DNA of 64,000 nucleotides from contig PUQB01000095.1 in assembly GCA_003024785.1 (NCBI GenBank), positions 319,612 through 383,611 of the forward strand, in the 5' to 3' direction. This document shows, piece after piece, positions 12,217 to 25,774 of this stretch (within the stretch, counting starts at the first letter, position 1; each line of letters begins with the position of its first letter). Made by a program: the position numbers and the translations under genes. Below the pieces are notes generated by a model. That model was not told where the DNA came from. It worked only from the letters and a program-made list of their open reading frames with translations, and searched no databases. Source of the stretch: Selaginella tamariscina (lineage: Eukaryota > Streptophyta > Lycopodiopsida > Selaginellales > Selaginellaceae).

Positions 12217-13785
12217 AAGGTGCGGCGGGATTAATCTCGCCACCCCTTCAATGCCTCCTGAAAGAGTGGGCGGGATTAATCTCGCCACCTTTCTGGAGGC
12301 CTTGAACGGGAGTGCGGAATTAATCTTGCCACCCTTCTCGGTCTCAGAGAGAACTGGGCAGGATTTATTTCTCACACCCCTTCAGTGACTCCAGAAAGGG
12401 GCGGGATTAATCTCGCCCACCATGTAAGTGATGGTTAAATGAATTTCCCCACCCTTCCCAATTCTCTCCATTGGTATGTTGAAAACCTTCTACGTCTCAG
12501 ACAGAAACGTTTGGGATTGGTCCGACTCACCAATGGAAAAAAAGGAAGGGTGGCGGGATTCATTCCTCCAACAGGCATTGAAGACTCGGCGGGATTAATC
12601 CCGCCGCCCAGGGCCTTCACTCGGTCCCTATGCGGCGGGATTAATCCCGCCGGACGCCAATTCCCTGCGCGGAATCGGGCGGGATTAATCCGCCGCCTAG
12701 GCACTTCAGGCAGGCCAATGGCGGCGGGATAAATCCCGCCCGATTGCGCAGGGAATTGGCGTCCGGCGGGATTAATCCCGCCTCCCAGGCCCTTCACTCG
12801 GGCCTTAGTCGGCGGGATTAATCCCGCCGAACGCCAATGCCCTGTGCGAAATCTTGCGGGATTAATCCCGCCGCCTAGGCCCTTCAGGCAGGCCAATGGC
12901 GGCGGGATAAATCCCGCCCGATTCCGCGCAGGGCATGCGTACGCGGCGGGATTAATCCCGCCCACCATGTAAGGGATGGTGAAATTAATCCCACCACCCT
13001 TCTCAGTTCCCTCCATTGGTATTTTGTAAACCTTCTCCGTCTCAGACAGAGTTAGTCGGGATTGATTCAACATACCAATGGAGGAAAAAAGAAGGGTGGC
13101 GGGATTAATCCCGCCACCGGGTAATGAAGGTTCGGAGAGACTAATCCCGCCGCCCTCTCGTAAATCATGCGCTCACACATATATATTGGCTGCGGCATTT
13201 TGAACAGGGATGGGTGGGGGCGGGATTAATCCCGCCGCTTATATCCTGCGGAAGTGCCTGAGCGGCGGGATTAATCCCGCCGCCCTCCGCGAAGGGCATG
13301 AGCGTGGGGCGGATTAATCCCGCCGTTCATGTCCTGCGTGAATTCCCTGGGCGGCGGGATTAATCCCGCCGCCTTACGCGCAGGACATGTCATGCAGGCT
13401 CTTCGGTTAGCCTTCCGTGCAGGATCTTTCATGCAGGCTTTCGGTTAGCCTCATGAGCGGCGGGATTAATCCCGCCGCCCATCCCCTGTAAATGCCCTGC
13501 GCGGAATCCGGCGGGATTAATCCCGCCCATTAGGGCCTTCACACAGGCCATTGCCGGCGAGATAAATCCCGCCGCATTCCGCGCAGGGCATGGGTGAGCG
13601 GCGGGATTAATCCCGCCGCCGAGGCCCCTCACGCAGGCCATGGGCGGCGGGATTAATCCCGCCGCCCTAGCCTGCTGAAGGCCTCGGCGGGATTAATCCC
13701 GCCCCATGGCCCAACCATATAGCGGCGGGATTAATCCCGCCGCCAGGCCATAAACCTATAGCGGCGGGATTAATCCCGCCGCTCG
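12217..13785. repeat. Palindrome array 1 of E1 (GGCGGGATTAATCCCGCC)
   Basis: At least 17 exact copies of the 12-bp core GGGATTAATCCC (for example at 12591, 12637, 12768, 13101, 13356, 13649, 13766), most extended to the 18-bp palindrome GGCGGGATTAATCCCGCC, plus many one- or two-base variants (GGGATAAATCCC, GGGATTAATCTC). Spacing is irregular, typically about 40-60 bp, and the spacers themselves form small hairpins. Long open frames through this array that translate as repeats of GGINPA or AGLIPP are artefacts of the palindrome and not genes. Confidence 0.95.
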
Positions 13786-13796
13786 AGGGGCTTAGC

Positions 13797-15060
<1,264 letters not shown>

Positions 15061-15419
15061 CGCCGCCGCCGATTTCACAGCCGCCGCCTCTTGAAACCCT
15101 TAAGAATATACCTAAACCCTAAAGGAATTAAATATATATATTAACCCTAATAGAATATTCCTTCTGAGAATATACTTAAACCCTAAAAAGAATAAAATAT
15201 AGATTCGCCCTAAACGAATATTCTTTCATTATATTATTAGCGCGCGTGCGTGTGCGTGGGTGTATCACATACACCCCAAAAATATAAATCATTGCAGGGA
15301 TTAACATATGTGTGTCCATGAAAGTGTTAAAGTTTCATGTGTATCAATACATACATACACATTGCATATATTAATACACATAATATATACATACACACGT
15401 GACAAACATACATACATAT

Positions 15420-16010
15420 TACATGGGTTTAGGGTTTAGGGTTTTTGGATTTAGGATGGATCATGCATGGTGTGTATGTATGAGAGAAGAGAGAGTGTTG
15501 AAAATTATTTTTGTACACATTGCATATATTAGTACACATATATACTTACACATATATACACAGATATACATACATAGTATATGAGAGAAGAGAGACAGTA
15601 CATATTATGGATCATGCATGGTGTGTATTATACACACAGACATACATACATATTAGTACATAATATTAGAGAGACCGAGTACATATATAAATCATGCATG
15701 TTGTGTATGTTTGAGAGAAGAGAGACAGTACATATTAACATGGATCATGCATGGTGTGTATGTATGAGAGAAGACAGAAAGTACACATATATACATACAG
15801 AGTACACATATATACATACACATGTGTATACACACAGACATACATACATATTACATGAGTAAATTCATTGTGTTACATATTAGGGTTTAGGGTTTAGGGT
15901 TTAGGATGGATCATGCATGGTGTGAAGAGAGAGTGTTGAAAAATTATTTTTGTACACACATGTATACACAGGGTTTAGGGTTTAGGGTTTAGGGTTTTGC
16001 TCCCAACAAG
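15420..16010. repeat. Interstitial telomere-like repeats and GGATCATGCATGGTGTG-type repeats
   Basis: Short runs of the plant telomere motif TTTAGGG occur at about 15425-15446, 15881-15904 and 15968-15996, three to four units each. Between them a unit containing GGATCATGCATGGTGTG followed by GAGAGAAGAGAG recurs near 15459, 15609, 15690, 15741 and 15909. The same unit type appears in E2 near 49810-49990, so it belongs to the element. The runs are too short to be functional telomeres. Confidence 0.75.
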
Positions 16011-16199
16011 CTTAATATAAATATTACACATGTAAATTCAATGTGTTACATACACACAGATTGAGTACATATATCATACATGCGTTGAACATGATGTTTT
16101 CAATAAAGAAGCAACATATTTCTTCAGTTTGGTTTAGGGTTGTGCATGTGTGTGCACATGTGTTTTTGTAAGTTCTTGTAATGCGTGTGTAAATTTATG

Positions 16200-17160
16200 A
16201 TTGTGTTTATATATGTGTGCAAAACAAACATCGAATAATTAAGAAAATAATATTAATAAACACACTATGAACATATTTAAATTATACATAATAATATATG
16301 ATTTTATCTAATATATAGCCATATATAGTTTTAATAATATATATTAATTTAATATTGATAAAAAGGTTTAACATTGAAATATTCTTGAAATAATAAGAAA
16401 TTAATTGAGAAAATCCCATTAATATATACAAATGTAAATTAAGTACTCAAATAATTAACTAAATTAATTATCATAATCATGTTTAATATTGGAATATCTT
16501 GGAATAATAAGAAAATAATAAAGAATATCCCATTAATATAAAGAAGATTAATTACTCAAGTAATTAAGGAAATGATATTATATATATATTATTAAAACTA
16601 TATATGACTATATATTAGATAAAATGATGTATTATTATGTATAATTTAAAATATGTTCATAGTGTGTAATAAATTTAATATTGATAATAAGGTTTAACAC
16701 ATGAATATTCTTGAAATAATAACAAATTAATTGAGAAAATCCCATTAATATATACAAATGTAGAATAATTATTGCAATAATTAAGAACAAGACTAAATTT
16801 AATTATGATAATCAGTTTAATATTAGAATATTCTTCAAATATTAATAAAATAATAAAGAATATCCCATTGATACTAGGAAATGAAAACTAAATACTCGAG
16901 TAATTAAGAAAATAATAATAATACAACTATGAATATATTTTTAAATGATACAATAATAATAATATATCAATTTATTTATTGTATAAGTATATATTTATAT
17001 ATATATATAATATAAAATATACTTGAATACTAAGAATGTAGAATATAGTCTAAAATTTCGTAATATTAAACAGCTTGAATCACTTGAATAACATTAAATG
17101 CAATTTTAAAAATACTCATTGGAACTGGAGAGTATATATGTCAGAGTGTCGGATATTTGT
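16200..17160. repeat. AT-rich region with inverted repeat and diverged tandem units
   Basis: A segment beginning CACTATGAACATATTTAAAT at 16262-16345 recurs inverted at about 16585-16668. Units containing GAATATTCTTGAAATAAT followed by AAAATCCCATTAATATA are repeated several times. The E2 equivalent is at about 50950-51480. No coding potential. Confidence 0.65.
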
Positions 17161-17239
17161 CAACTCATCTTAAATTTTATTTTTCTGTTCTTTTTAAAAA
17201 ATTTGAATTTCTGACATATGTATTGTCGGTCTGACATGT

Positions 17240-17440
17240 AAATTTGAAAATGCATTTAATTTCCTACTCAAATTCAGATCTGGTTCTTTCTCCGGCAAGG
17301 GTTTCTTCATTTCTGTATTTTTTACTCTTTAGATCTTCTTTTTTCTTCATAGTGATCATCTCAGGAGCGAGATTAAATTGGGTGCTATTCTTTATAGGAA
17401 AGCACGGCGCCTTCAGTGCTGTTTACAAGTAAGTATTATA
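17240..17440 (+). other. Possible 5' leader exon of the E1 transposase-like gene
   Basis: This less AT-rich stretch has a short open frame ending at a good donor (TTTACAAGTAAGTAT near 17425-17437) and is conserved in E2 near 51700-51860. Upstream of the plus-strand transposase-like gene, it could be a non-coding or leader exon spliced across palindrome array 2. The frame includes GKHGAFSAVYK, which by chance resembles a kinase glycine loop; I do not regard it as a kinase. Confidence 0.25.
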
Positions 17441-17592
17441 AACAAATTTAAAAATACTTAATAAAGATTCACTCTCTTACATTCTCTCTTAAAATTACAA
17501 TTTAGGGGTTTAGGATGCATTAGGATTATAATATATTCCGTTAGGGATTTTATCCCGTTTAAATATCCTTTTAACTTAATATTAGGTTAACC

Positions 17593-18440
17593 GGGGCGGC
17601 GGGATTAATCCGGCCATTTCTTTTTCGCTTCTTCGAAGAGGTGGCGGGATTAATCCCGCCACCATCTCTCGGGCAATGCTTCTCCGCCACTGAAAAAGAG
17701 TGGCGGGATTAATCCCGCCGATAACCTTCTCAACTGATGAAGAGTTACCAGAATTTATTAGAAAGAGTTTGTCGGCGGGATTAATCCCGCCAACCATTTT
17801 AGGAGGCAGGGAAGGGGTGGCGGGATTAATCTCGCCACCACATCCCTGTTTTAAGGATTTGGGGACAGGATTTATCCCGAGATCTATTTGAAATCATAAT
17901 TTTGGAGAGAGTTATGTGCGGGTTTAATCCCACCACCCATTCCCCGTCGTAAGAATTGTGGGTGGATTAATCCCGTCTTGGACTCCCTCCGACAAGGAAG
18001 AGCCGGCGGGATTAATCCCGCCGCCTCTTCCTCCTCGGGGGAGTCCGGCGGGATTAATCCCGCCGCTCTCCCCGCGGGGGGGCCGGCGAGATTAATCCCG
18101 CCGACTCTTCCGGCGAGGATGAGTCGGCGGATTAATTCCCGCCGGCTCTTCCTGTCGGAGGAGAGTCCGGCGGGATTAATCCCGCCGACTCCTCCGAGGG
18201 GAGAGGCGGCGGGATTAATCCCGCCGGACTCTTCCTGTCGGGGAGTCGGCGGGATTAATCCCGCCGGACTCCCCCGAGGGGAAGTCGGCGGCGGGATTAA
18301 TCCCGCCGGCTCTTCCTTGTCGGAGGGAGTCCAAGGGGATTAATCCCGCCGACTCTCTCCGAAGGGGTTGAGTCGGCGGCGGGATTAATCCCGCCGACCG
18401 TTCCTCGTCGGAGGGATTCGTGGGCGGGATTAATCCCGCC
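17593..18440. repeat. Palindrome array 2 of E1
   Basis: At least 12 exact GGGATTAATCCC cores (17646, 17705, 17777, 18008, 18050, 18172, 18211, 18251, 18293, 18336, 18381, 18426), most within GGCGGGATTAATCCCGCC, at intervals of roughly 40-70 bp. The spacers often start with GACTC or GGACTC and end with GAGTC, so each spacer can also fold. It lies directly upstream of the plus-strand transposase-like gene, that is, in its promoter or leader region. Confidence 0.95.
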
Positions 18441-18594
18441 CATCAGTTGTATTAATCAAACATGAGATATTATCTCTAAACATAATTATGTATTATTGCA
18501 TATGCATATTATTAAGTAACCGTAATTCAGATTTCTTAGAAATATTGCATAAACAGATATCATAAATAATACAATTATTTATGTGCAGGACAAT

Positions 18595-21500
18595 ATGTTT
18601 AATACTGGAGATAAAGTATGTCTTCTTCGGAACAACGAGATAGTTGGCACTGGAACTGTGGAAGTTCGAGATAATAATGCATCATGTCACAATATTGCCC
18701 AAGGATCTTGTGTGTACGTATGGGTGAACACCATTTACAAGCATGTTGAGGTTCTGGGAATGGAATTTGAGGAGGGTTCTCCTGTATTGTGGAATTTGGA
18801 TGAAGTCAAGGCTGACACAGAATATGCAGAGTCACAAACAAATAGTAGCACGAGTTTACCAGATGATGGCTTGCCTGCTGTGATGGATGAGGTGATTCTC
18901 TTTCTTCGTGAGATTGAAGTCGGAAGAGGCATCATCACAGCTATAAATCCAATGGAAGCAGTGTCAGAAGAGAAACTAGGGTCCGACTTCGTGGGTGTAG
19001 TTGTGACAGAGGTTTCACCTAATGGCACATTGTATCCTGGATCCCTCGTGAGGTGGCGAACATCTGAATTAAGACGGCAAGATGGTTCAACATATTCTGG
19101 GTTGGATTTCAATAATAACAACCCGGAAGAACAACTCATATTTGAAGAGGTTCCTTGCATTGGTCCTATTGTAAGAAAAAGGCGATTCATGGGTTGTAGA
19201 TCTTCCCCTGCAAGTTTCAGCAAGAGGGTAAAGATGGATCCTACATCTTCCGAAAGTGTTACGAGCATTTCCACGATTGACTGTTGCAAGAAGAAGTGTT
19301 GTCAGATGGCAGACCGGAATGAAATTACCCAATGTAGACATGTCTTTCGTATGCTCACCCAAAAGCAAAGGCATGAGTTTGTATATGCTGCACTAACTGG
19401 GTGTATTGATGGAATGGCCTCGGACACAGGTTATCAGAGTACATCCATGGTATTTAATAAGGTGGCCATCTGCTTCAAAGCTTGGTACAGTATATACGGG
19501 ATCCCAAAGACCACGTTCTACCGTCGGAGGGATGAGTGGCTAGATGGAGCGCGAACCTCAGTTCATGGGAACACTCGCTTGGTCAAAACCCGCTCTCACA
19601 TCATGGCAGCCATAGAGATACTCAAGGCTTTTGTGGAAGCAAATGCAGACAGGATGCCTCACAAATGCCGAACCACAAATGCAGGGGTCAGGGAAAATCT
19701 CAAGGTTTTACCTTCAATCTACACTCAATTGAAACTGTGTGAACATGTGAACAAGTGCCTCAGTTTGATGGGGCTCCAAGCAATCTGCACTGGTACCTTC
19801 AACAACATATGGAATACTCATTTTAAGGATGTGGAGATTGCAAAACACTCTAGCTTTTCTAAGTGTGACACTTGTACATCATTGAAGGCTGCAGAGGCTT
19901 GTGCAAAAACCTTGGTGGAGATCACTACCATTCAAAGGAAGATGGAGGCCCACATGATTGCACAACAAACTTGCCGGTCTCAGTACTATGCACACCGCAT
20001 GCTTTCTGTGTCACGCCCATCAGAGTACCTGTGCTTGATCCATGACAAGATGGATCATTCAAAGACCAGCATTCCAAAGCTCTTTGCAACACCAAAGTGC
20101 CTTGGAAATGTCATGAAACTTCCGATTTCATTGACAGGTGTGCTAACACATGGACACGGTTGTGAGTCATATGGACACTTTTCACTTCCACATTGGTCTA
20201 GCGACTCCAATTTCACTATTGGGTCGTTAGCCATGTGTTTCAGAAACCTTGAAGCCCACTCACAGACAAGTCCTATCAGTGATCTCAAAGTGAAGAAACA
20301 ACACCTTCAACCTTTACATAATGCTCTCATGAACACGTCTGCACTTGAGGCTACTTGGGAATATGAGAGGCATTGTCAACAGCCTGCACAAAAATAGATG
20401 GCCCTGTTGAGAGTTCTGGTTCAGTGGAGGGATCTAGCTCAAATAGTGTACATGTGTCCTCAACATCAAATAAGCTTCCTCGTCATTTGCTTTTACAGAT
20501 GGATAATTGTGCAGGCGAGAACAAAAATAGGTAAATCATTTTACTTAAGGGTTTCTCAAGCTCATACTTACTTTTATTTTCTAGATATGTGCTAGCATAC
20601 TTGTCAATGCTTGTTGCCAAAGGTGTGTTTGAAACAATCACGCTCAGTTTCCTTATGGTTGGTCACACTCATGAAGATATTGATGCGTTCTTCAGCAAGG
20701 TCTCCAACTCTACAAAAAGGACAAGTGCACTTACCTTACCGCATATGATGAATCTTTTTGAAAATTGCATCTCCAAAAAAAGTTGTGCTTTGCTTGTGAC
20801 TGAGGTGCCAGACTTCAAAAAATTTCTCAAGGAGTATATAAAAGAAGGGAGTGATTCTTTAGTTGGTCACCTTGTGCCGCTACAATTCTTTTTCTCCATA
20901 CGAGATGGTATACCTATTATGCAGTACAAGTTACGGCCATCAGAGCAGGAGTGGTTACCGAAAGAGGGCTTAATGCTCTTCAAAAGTGGAGAGGATGGAA
21001 AGCCACTTCTCCCAGAAGGACAACCAGACCCTATTCCATTGAGTGCCCAGCTCAAGGAACAAGAGGTTATTATTGATGGCATCAAAAAATATGTGGCATG
21101 GGTTCAAAAATCGATGCCAAAGAATTCTGATAAGGCAACTGGTTACTCAGAACTATATAAGCATGTGGTCAACTATTGGGAGACTGTTGTTCGAGAGTTG
21201 GAAGGGCCTACTGTCACAAGTACAGAATTGCAACACCCTTTCTGGCCTAAAACAAGGTGGCGAGAGGAGATTGAAATGACATCACTGAGCACAGACGACA
21301 TAGAAGCCAGTAGTGATGTGGAAGTGCAAACCCCACACTTTGTTGGACAAAGGAACCAAAAACCTAAAGCATACTTTGATTGTGCAAGGATCTTCAAAAA
21401 CTAATGATGGTTCTCATTACTCCAGATGCGTCATATAATCAGCCTATTTGGATGGGTCAAATTATCGACACACCTGAAGTAATCACAAAAAATAGTATTG

Positions 21501-21712
21501 TTAAGGTTGCATGGTTCAAACCACAAAAAAGGCGACACGAGAAGGAGAGCGAAAGATATAATGGATGCCTAGAGAAAACATGGTCTCCCAATCAAAAAGA
21601 CCCAGCATGTTTTATAAATGTTAAATCCATTCGATATGGGTGGATGTCAAGAAGCGTTGATAAAGTCACGATTAACAAAACTGCAAGGGAATGTATGTTT
21701 TCTGAAGCTTAA
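18595..21712 (+). pseudogene. DUF7869-type transposase-like protein of E1
   Basis: From Met 18595 (MFNTGDKVCLL) or an acceptor just upstream (TGTGCAG), the N-terminal 170 residues contain two related blocks of the type GDKVCLLRNNEIVGTGTV...VYVWVN, resembling the DUF8039 module of plant transposon proteins. A Cys cluster (CCKKKCC) leads to the catalytic-like region: HDKMDHSK at about 20041, QMDNCAGENKN at about 20495-20528 and GHTHEDIDAFFS at 20661-20696, three Asp-bearing motifs in the order expected of a DDD/E-type nuclease. A 54-bp intron with GTAAAT and CTAG ends lies at 20531-20584. A C-terminal domain (to 21712) is unassigned. Frameshifts near 20390 and 21390 break this copy. The most likely role is the element transposase; motif identity is clear, family naming is from memory. 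Confidence 0.7.
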
Positions 21713-22219
21713 AGCAATTACAAAATTATAAAATATCATATATTTAATATTCATAATTATTATAAACTCTTTAATAATAGTACCAAATTGTATACTTAAC
21801 TATATAAATTTAAAAAATGATATGGAAGATTGACTATATTATTATAGGATTTTATATATATATTATTACTACTACAAATTTTTAATTAATAATGTTATAT
21901 TTAAATATTAATATTTTAATAACAACATCAATATTTATATAATGTACCTCTTATGCTCTTCCTTAATTGTTATATTAGGCAATATATTATATAATTTAAT
22001 ACATTCTACTTTTATAATGTTATTAATTTTTGTTCAATGAATGCTATAATTTATTAAAGGGTAGAATACAAAATAGAATATTCTAAAGAATATTCTCTTT
22101 TCAAACATATATTCTAAAGAATATTCCTTTAATATTAGAAAATGCTAATTAAATAGCTAAAATTGCTAATTATTAGGAAATGGGACTATAGCCATGCCCA
22201 TTTTAGTTACAACTTGCAT
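21713..22219. repeat. E1 right subterminal AT-rich region and TIR
   Basis: AT-rich non-coding DNA with several AGAATATTC motifs follows the transposase-like gene and ends in the right TIR at 22193-22219, then TSD CATA at 22220-22223. Left and right subterminal regions are both AT-rich but not clear copies of one another beyond the first 27 bp. Confidence 0.75.
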
Positions 22220-22476
22220 CATAGTCAATAATAATAGAAGAATTCTAAAACTGATTAATTAATCTTTTCTTCATAGTAAGGAGAAATGTATTTAATTATA
22301 GTCACACAGTGGTAGTTACTAATTTATTATTTCTTCTGCGGCCAGTGTTGATTTAAATAGTTGAATGTGTGTTGTGAATCTTTATAATAGAAGTGTTACC
22401 TTGTCTTAGGAACTGAAGTGGCCAGATTGATCCTTTATACTTTGTTCTTATCAATTCTTCTTTAGCACATTTGAAC

Positions 22477-22926
22477 ATGGCTAATACTTCCACAGTAAAG
22501 GGGCCTGCAACAATACTTGCTCTTGCCACTGCAGTTCCATCTAATGTGATAATTCAGAAGACATATCCAGATGTGTACTTTGGCATTGCAGATCCCAACA
22601 ATAGACACATGGGTCTGAAGAAGAAATTTAAGTCATATCATTCAAAGTTCAAACTACTGATCAACTATTTTATACAACCATTTCTTGTTTAGGTGATAGG
22701 TCTGCAATAAAGAAGCGACATGTGCATCTCACAAATGAGATGCTTGAAGAGAATCCGGAGCTTCATATCTTTGATAAACCATCACTAAACACAAGGCAAA
22801 AGATTTGCATAGAGCAAGTGCCACTGTGGGTAAAGAGGCCTCGGTTAAAGCAATTCAAAACTGGGGACAACCTCTTTCGAAAATCACACATCTAGTGTTT
22901 GGTGCCATTGGAGGTGTGGAGCTGGT
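22477..22926 (+). pseudogene. Chalcone synthase-like (type III polyketide synthase) N-terminal pseudogene
   Basis: From ATG 22477 the frame reads [20 protein letters not shown], then [19 protein letters not shown], the N-terminal signature of plant chalcone synthase-like enzymes. After an intron ending at TTGTTTAG (22692), DRSAIKKRHVHLTNEMLEEN and [18 protein letters not shown] follow, matching the next conserved segments, and the intron lies at the classical position after the KFK-x-x-C region. A one-base frameshift near 22830 is needed to join the two blocks. The sequence stops around the equivalent of residue 140, before the catalytic Cys, His and Asn. It sits between E1 and the palindromic element E3, either of whose arrival may have truncated it. 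Confidence 0.75.
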
Positions 22927-23100
22927 AATTTTAGTTTGTGACATCTGCATTATTATATTTTCTTAATTAATTGATAAATTATATAATAATTACCTAATTC
23001 ATTTTTATTGTATTATTTATTTGTTAGAAGTTATATCTGTAACATACGTGTGGCATCCAATATCAAAAATACATTAGTAAGATGAGCAGGTCGCTTTAGA

Positions 23101-25698
23101 TGTCGCCATTTTGGAGGCTTGGGGCCCAGGAGGCCTAGGCTCGAATATTCAAGAATATTCTAGAAATATTTTGGAATATTCTTTCTGGTCGGCAATATTG
23201 GCCTCAGTCGGCAAAAAAGAATTCTATTAAAACTGTTGTATTTCTTTTTAATTTTTTTTTTATATTAGCTTAATTTATTACTCAATATACATTAGCTAAA
23301 GTTCTTCTTCATCTTCAGTAAAGCTGCAGTTCTCGAACCACCGTTACGCTTGGACGTGGAGGTGTTTGAGTAGGTAACTCTTCTGGTCTAATGTTCTCTG
23401 CAAGCTTGTTTGTTGCCAACCTAGAGAGTTCAAACTCTTTCTCGGTTCCTATAATATTCCTTCGAGCTCGACGGCAGCTAACAATGATGACCCGGTTCCG
23501 GAACCAATATCCAGACTAGGTCGCCAGGTCTACTGAGACGCTCGATCAAAAGCTGCATGAGTCGAACACTCTTTGGTTTGAATTCATAATCCTGCACAAT
23601 CTTCCATTAGGATAAACATAGCAAAGCACTTCCTTACCAAGCCTCCTGATAACGGTCGGCAGTGTCGACGAGGATCGTGTTCGTCAACGCCAGAGGGTTT
23701 GGCCTCTTCGACTTCTTCTCAGAGCTTTGCAGCACCAAGAGAACTAACAAGTTATCTTGCCACATAGACCAAGTTAAACTTGAACTTGAATAGCTAGCTT
23801 ACCTTAATTTTGTCACGGTATCCCCAGCCCGTGCACGGTAGACGCTGTAAGTCCCTGCAACCTCCAAGTTGATTACTGCAGCCGCCTGAATCACCGCCGA
23901 AACAGAAGGAGAACTCGCGAAGACGACCATGAAAACCACTCGCTGCCAAGTGCATTCCACTGAACTGCAAGGCCTCCTCAAACTTCACCGGATCTAGCTG
24001 CACAATGAATGTCCTTGTTTGATGCTAGCCCTCCATATACAGCTCATTGGGCAAGTCGAGGATGATGAGGTTGAAGTCGTATTCACTACCACTTCCTGGA
24101 ACAACGTTTGTGACTCAACCGTATGTAGTCTGTCAACCTGTTTCTCGGAGCTTGGTGTAACCTCTGTCTGGGAAGCACCTGGCTCGAAGAAAGACCTGCT
24201 CATCTCCTCCATGTCGCACACAGCTAGGTCGTAGGATCCACGGGATGCAGCCAGGGTCGGGATGAAGGTCATAGGTCGTCCTTGATCCAAACTAGCTACA
24301 AGTGGCTGTACCTCATTGATTGTAAAGTCGAATGCCGGCGGAGGTGCTGTAGAAGAGCTTGGTCCCGCTCTCGATCCCTTTGCAGGTGTGTTGTCTTCCG
24401 CACCGTCTTCTTCATCTTGCTCTTCTTGATAGCCTCTACTTCTTCTGGCTCCCAAACAATCGTTGGTAGATCATTGGCGTGCATGTCGAATAGTGTGCTC
24501 TCCCAAGCTGGTGGCTGTTGCGACAGACAGTCGAGCCAGAATGGAACATGCTCCCGTTCGATACGGTGTTAGAGCTCCTCTGCTTCTTCGACCACATGTG
24601 AGGCTCGCTTGTATGATCTGTCCACAGCTTTCATCGTATGGGACGGTGTTCATTTGCTTCGCCAGTATGAACCTGCAACACAAAGTCAGACAATAGCAAT
24701 GCTGGATTGAAAGCTTACCTCCATATCATCCGACGCGTAGATTCCTCACGCTCCAGAAACTCATTCGGCTCATCGAATAAGTGAACCGTATGCAGTCATG
24801 GAAGGGCTGAAAGACCAGGCACTTGCTCCGAATTCTCATCTCGTCAAACCAGCTCATGAAGTCGACATCCGTTCCAACTTCTTCACCATCCTCTCGCAAC
24901 CCTTAAGGATCTGAATGGCTTCCTCGCGCACAGCCTTCCAATTAAGTCCAAGGTGAACCACTTGATCCACTCTTTGTCCTGCATGCCCGGTAGCCCAAGT
25001 GTCTGTTGTTCTACCTTGGATTCGAGACGGGTGATCTTGTTGAGGTATGGAGTCGCAACATGTTTGGAATTTTTGCCCTTGACATCGCATACAGCTTCTC
25101 AATGCCATCCAGACACTGCTTATGAGAGATGTTTGTCACCTTCTGGAACCACTCCTCCCCCAAGTCTTGGTCTATGATGGAGAGGAACTTGTGCATACGC
25201 TTGTCATGCTTCTTGTATACTAGCTGCTTCAGGTTCACCTCAACCTGTGGATTGCCCTTAGCACTGGTGACTGCTCTGTCGAGATCATCGTCGATCTCGT
25301 TTTGCACATAGAACAAGTTAAAAATTTCTTTCCTATAAATTAAATCAGAGGTTACCTTGAAAAGTATCTTTGCACAGATCAAGTTCGGAAGAGGATGCCA
25401 AGCCGTCTTTCCTGATGAACTCTCCTTCCACTTCCGCACCTCAAGACGATCAACCTCCGTGAGTGACTCGAGGATTTTCTGAGTTCATTCTATACTAGTG
25501 CAGCCTTTACAGCGAGGAGAATATGTGGTAGCGTTGTTTCCACAGATGTTGCTGAAGATCTGTTCAACGAAACTGTAAGTCTAAACTCTTAACAAAAGAA
25601 AAGAAAATACTCACATGTTAATCGATTGGAACATCGAAACCAGTTGAAGAATGTCGAGGTTCTCCGTGGAGATGAAACTCGATCGAACGCGAATAGCC
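23101..25698 (-). repeat. E3 left arm: inverted copy of the methyltransferase-like part
   Basis: Reads on the minus strand through the same exons as the right arm. Examples: SSGKTAWHPLPN and NEIDDDLDRAVTSAKGNPQ near 25439-25230, RGSYDLAVCDMEEM near 24240-24200, and a motif-I region near 23530-23455. It lacks the gene's 5' end and ParB-like domain, which exist only in the centre. It retains a Gln codon (25626-25628) where the right arm has a stop. Confidence 0.85.
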
Positions 25699-25774
25699 TC
25701 AGTCTGGAGTAGTAGCAGTTGAGCAAGAACAGCCTCCACCAACAATCACAGATTTCCCGGAGAGCTCGTCGCAG

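Noticed and set aside
12435-13073. Long minus-strand open frame of 212 codons rich in GGINPA and AGLIPP repeats
   Set aside because: It is the translation of the GGCGGGATTAATCCCGCC palindrome array, readable on both strands and in several frames; the same happens at 13429-13641, 17582-17797 and 17978-18343.
12217-13785. CRISPR-like array (palindromic repeat with spacers)
   Set aside because: Host is eukaryotic, spacing is irregular, spacers are themselves related hairpins and the repeat is a short perfect palindrome; no cas-like genes are present.
15420-16010. Functional telomere or chromosome end
   Set aside because: Runs are only three to four units and are interrupted; they lie inside a transposon copy.
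17244-17432. Protein-kinase glycine-loop-like peptide GKHGAFSAVYK
   Set aside because: No other kinase motif follows; the segment ends at a splice donor and the match is only about ten residues.
23101-23230. Target-site duplication for E3
   Set aside because: Flanks of 23101 and 28958 share only an AGTAAGA motif in inverted orientation, which extends the inverted repeat and is not a direct duplication.
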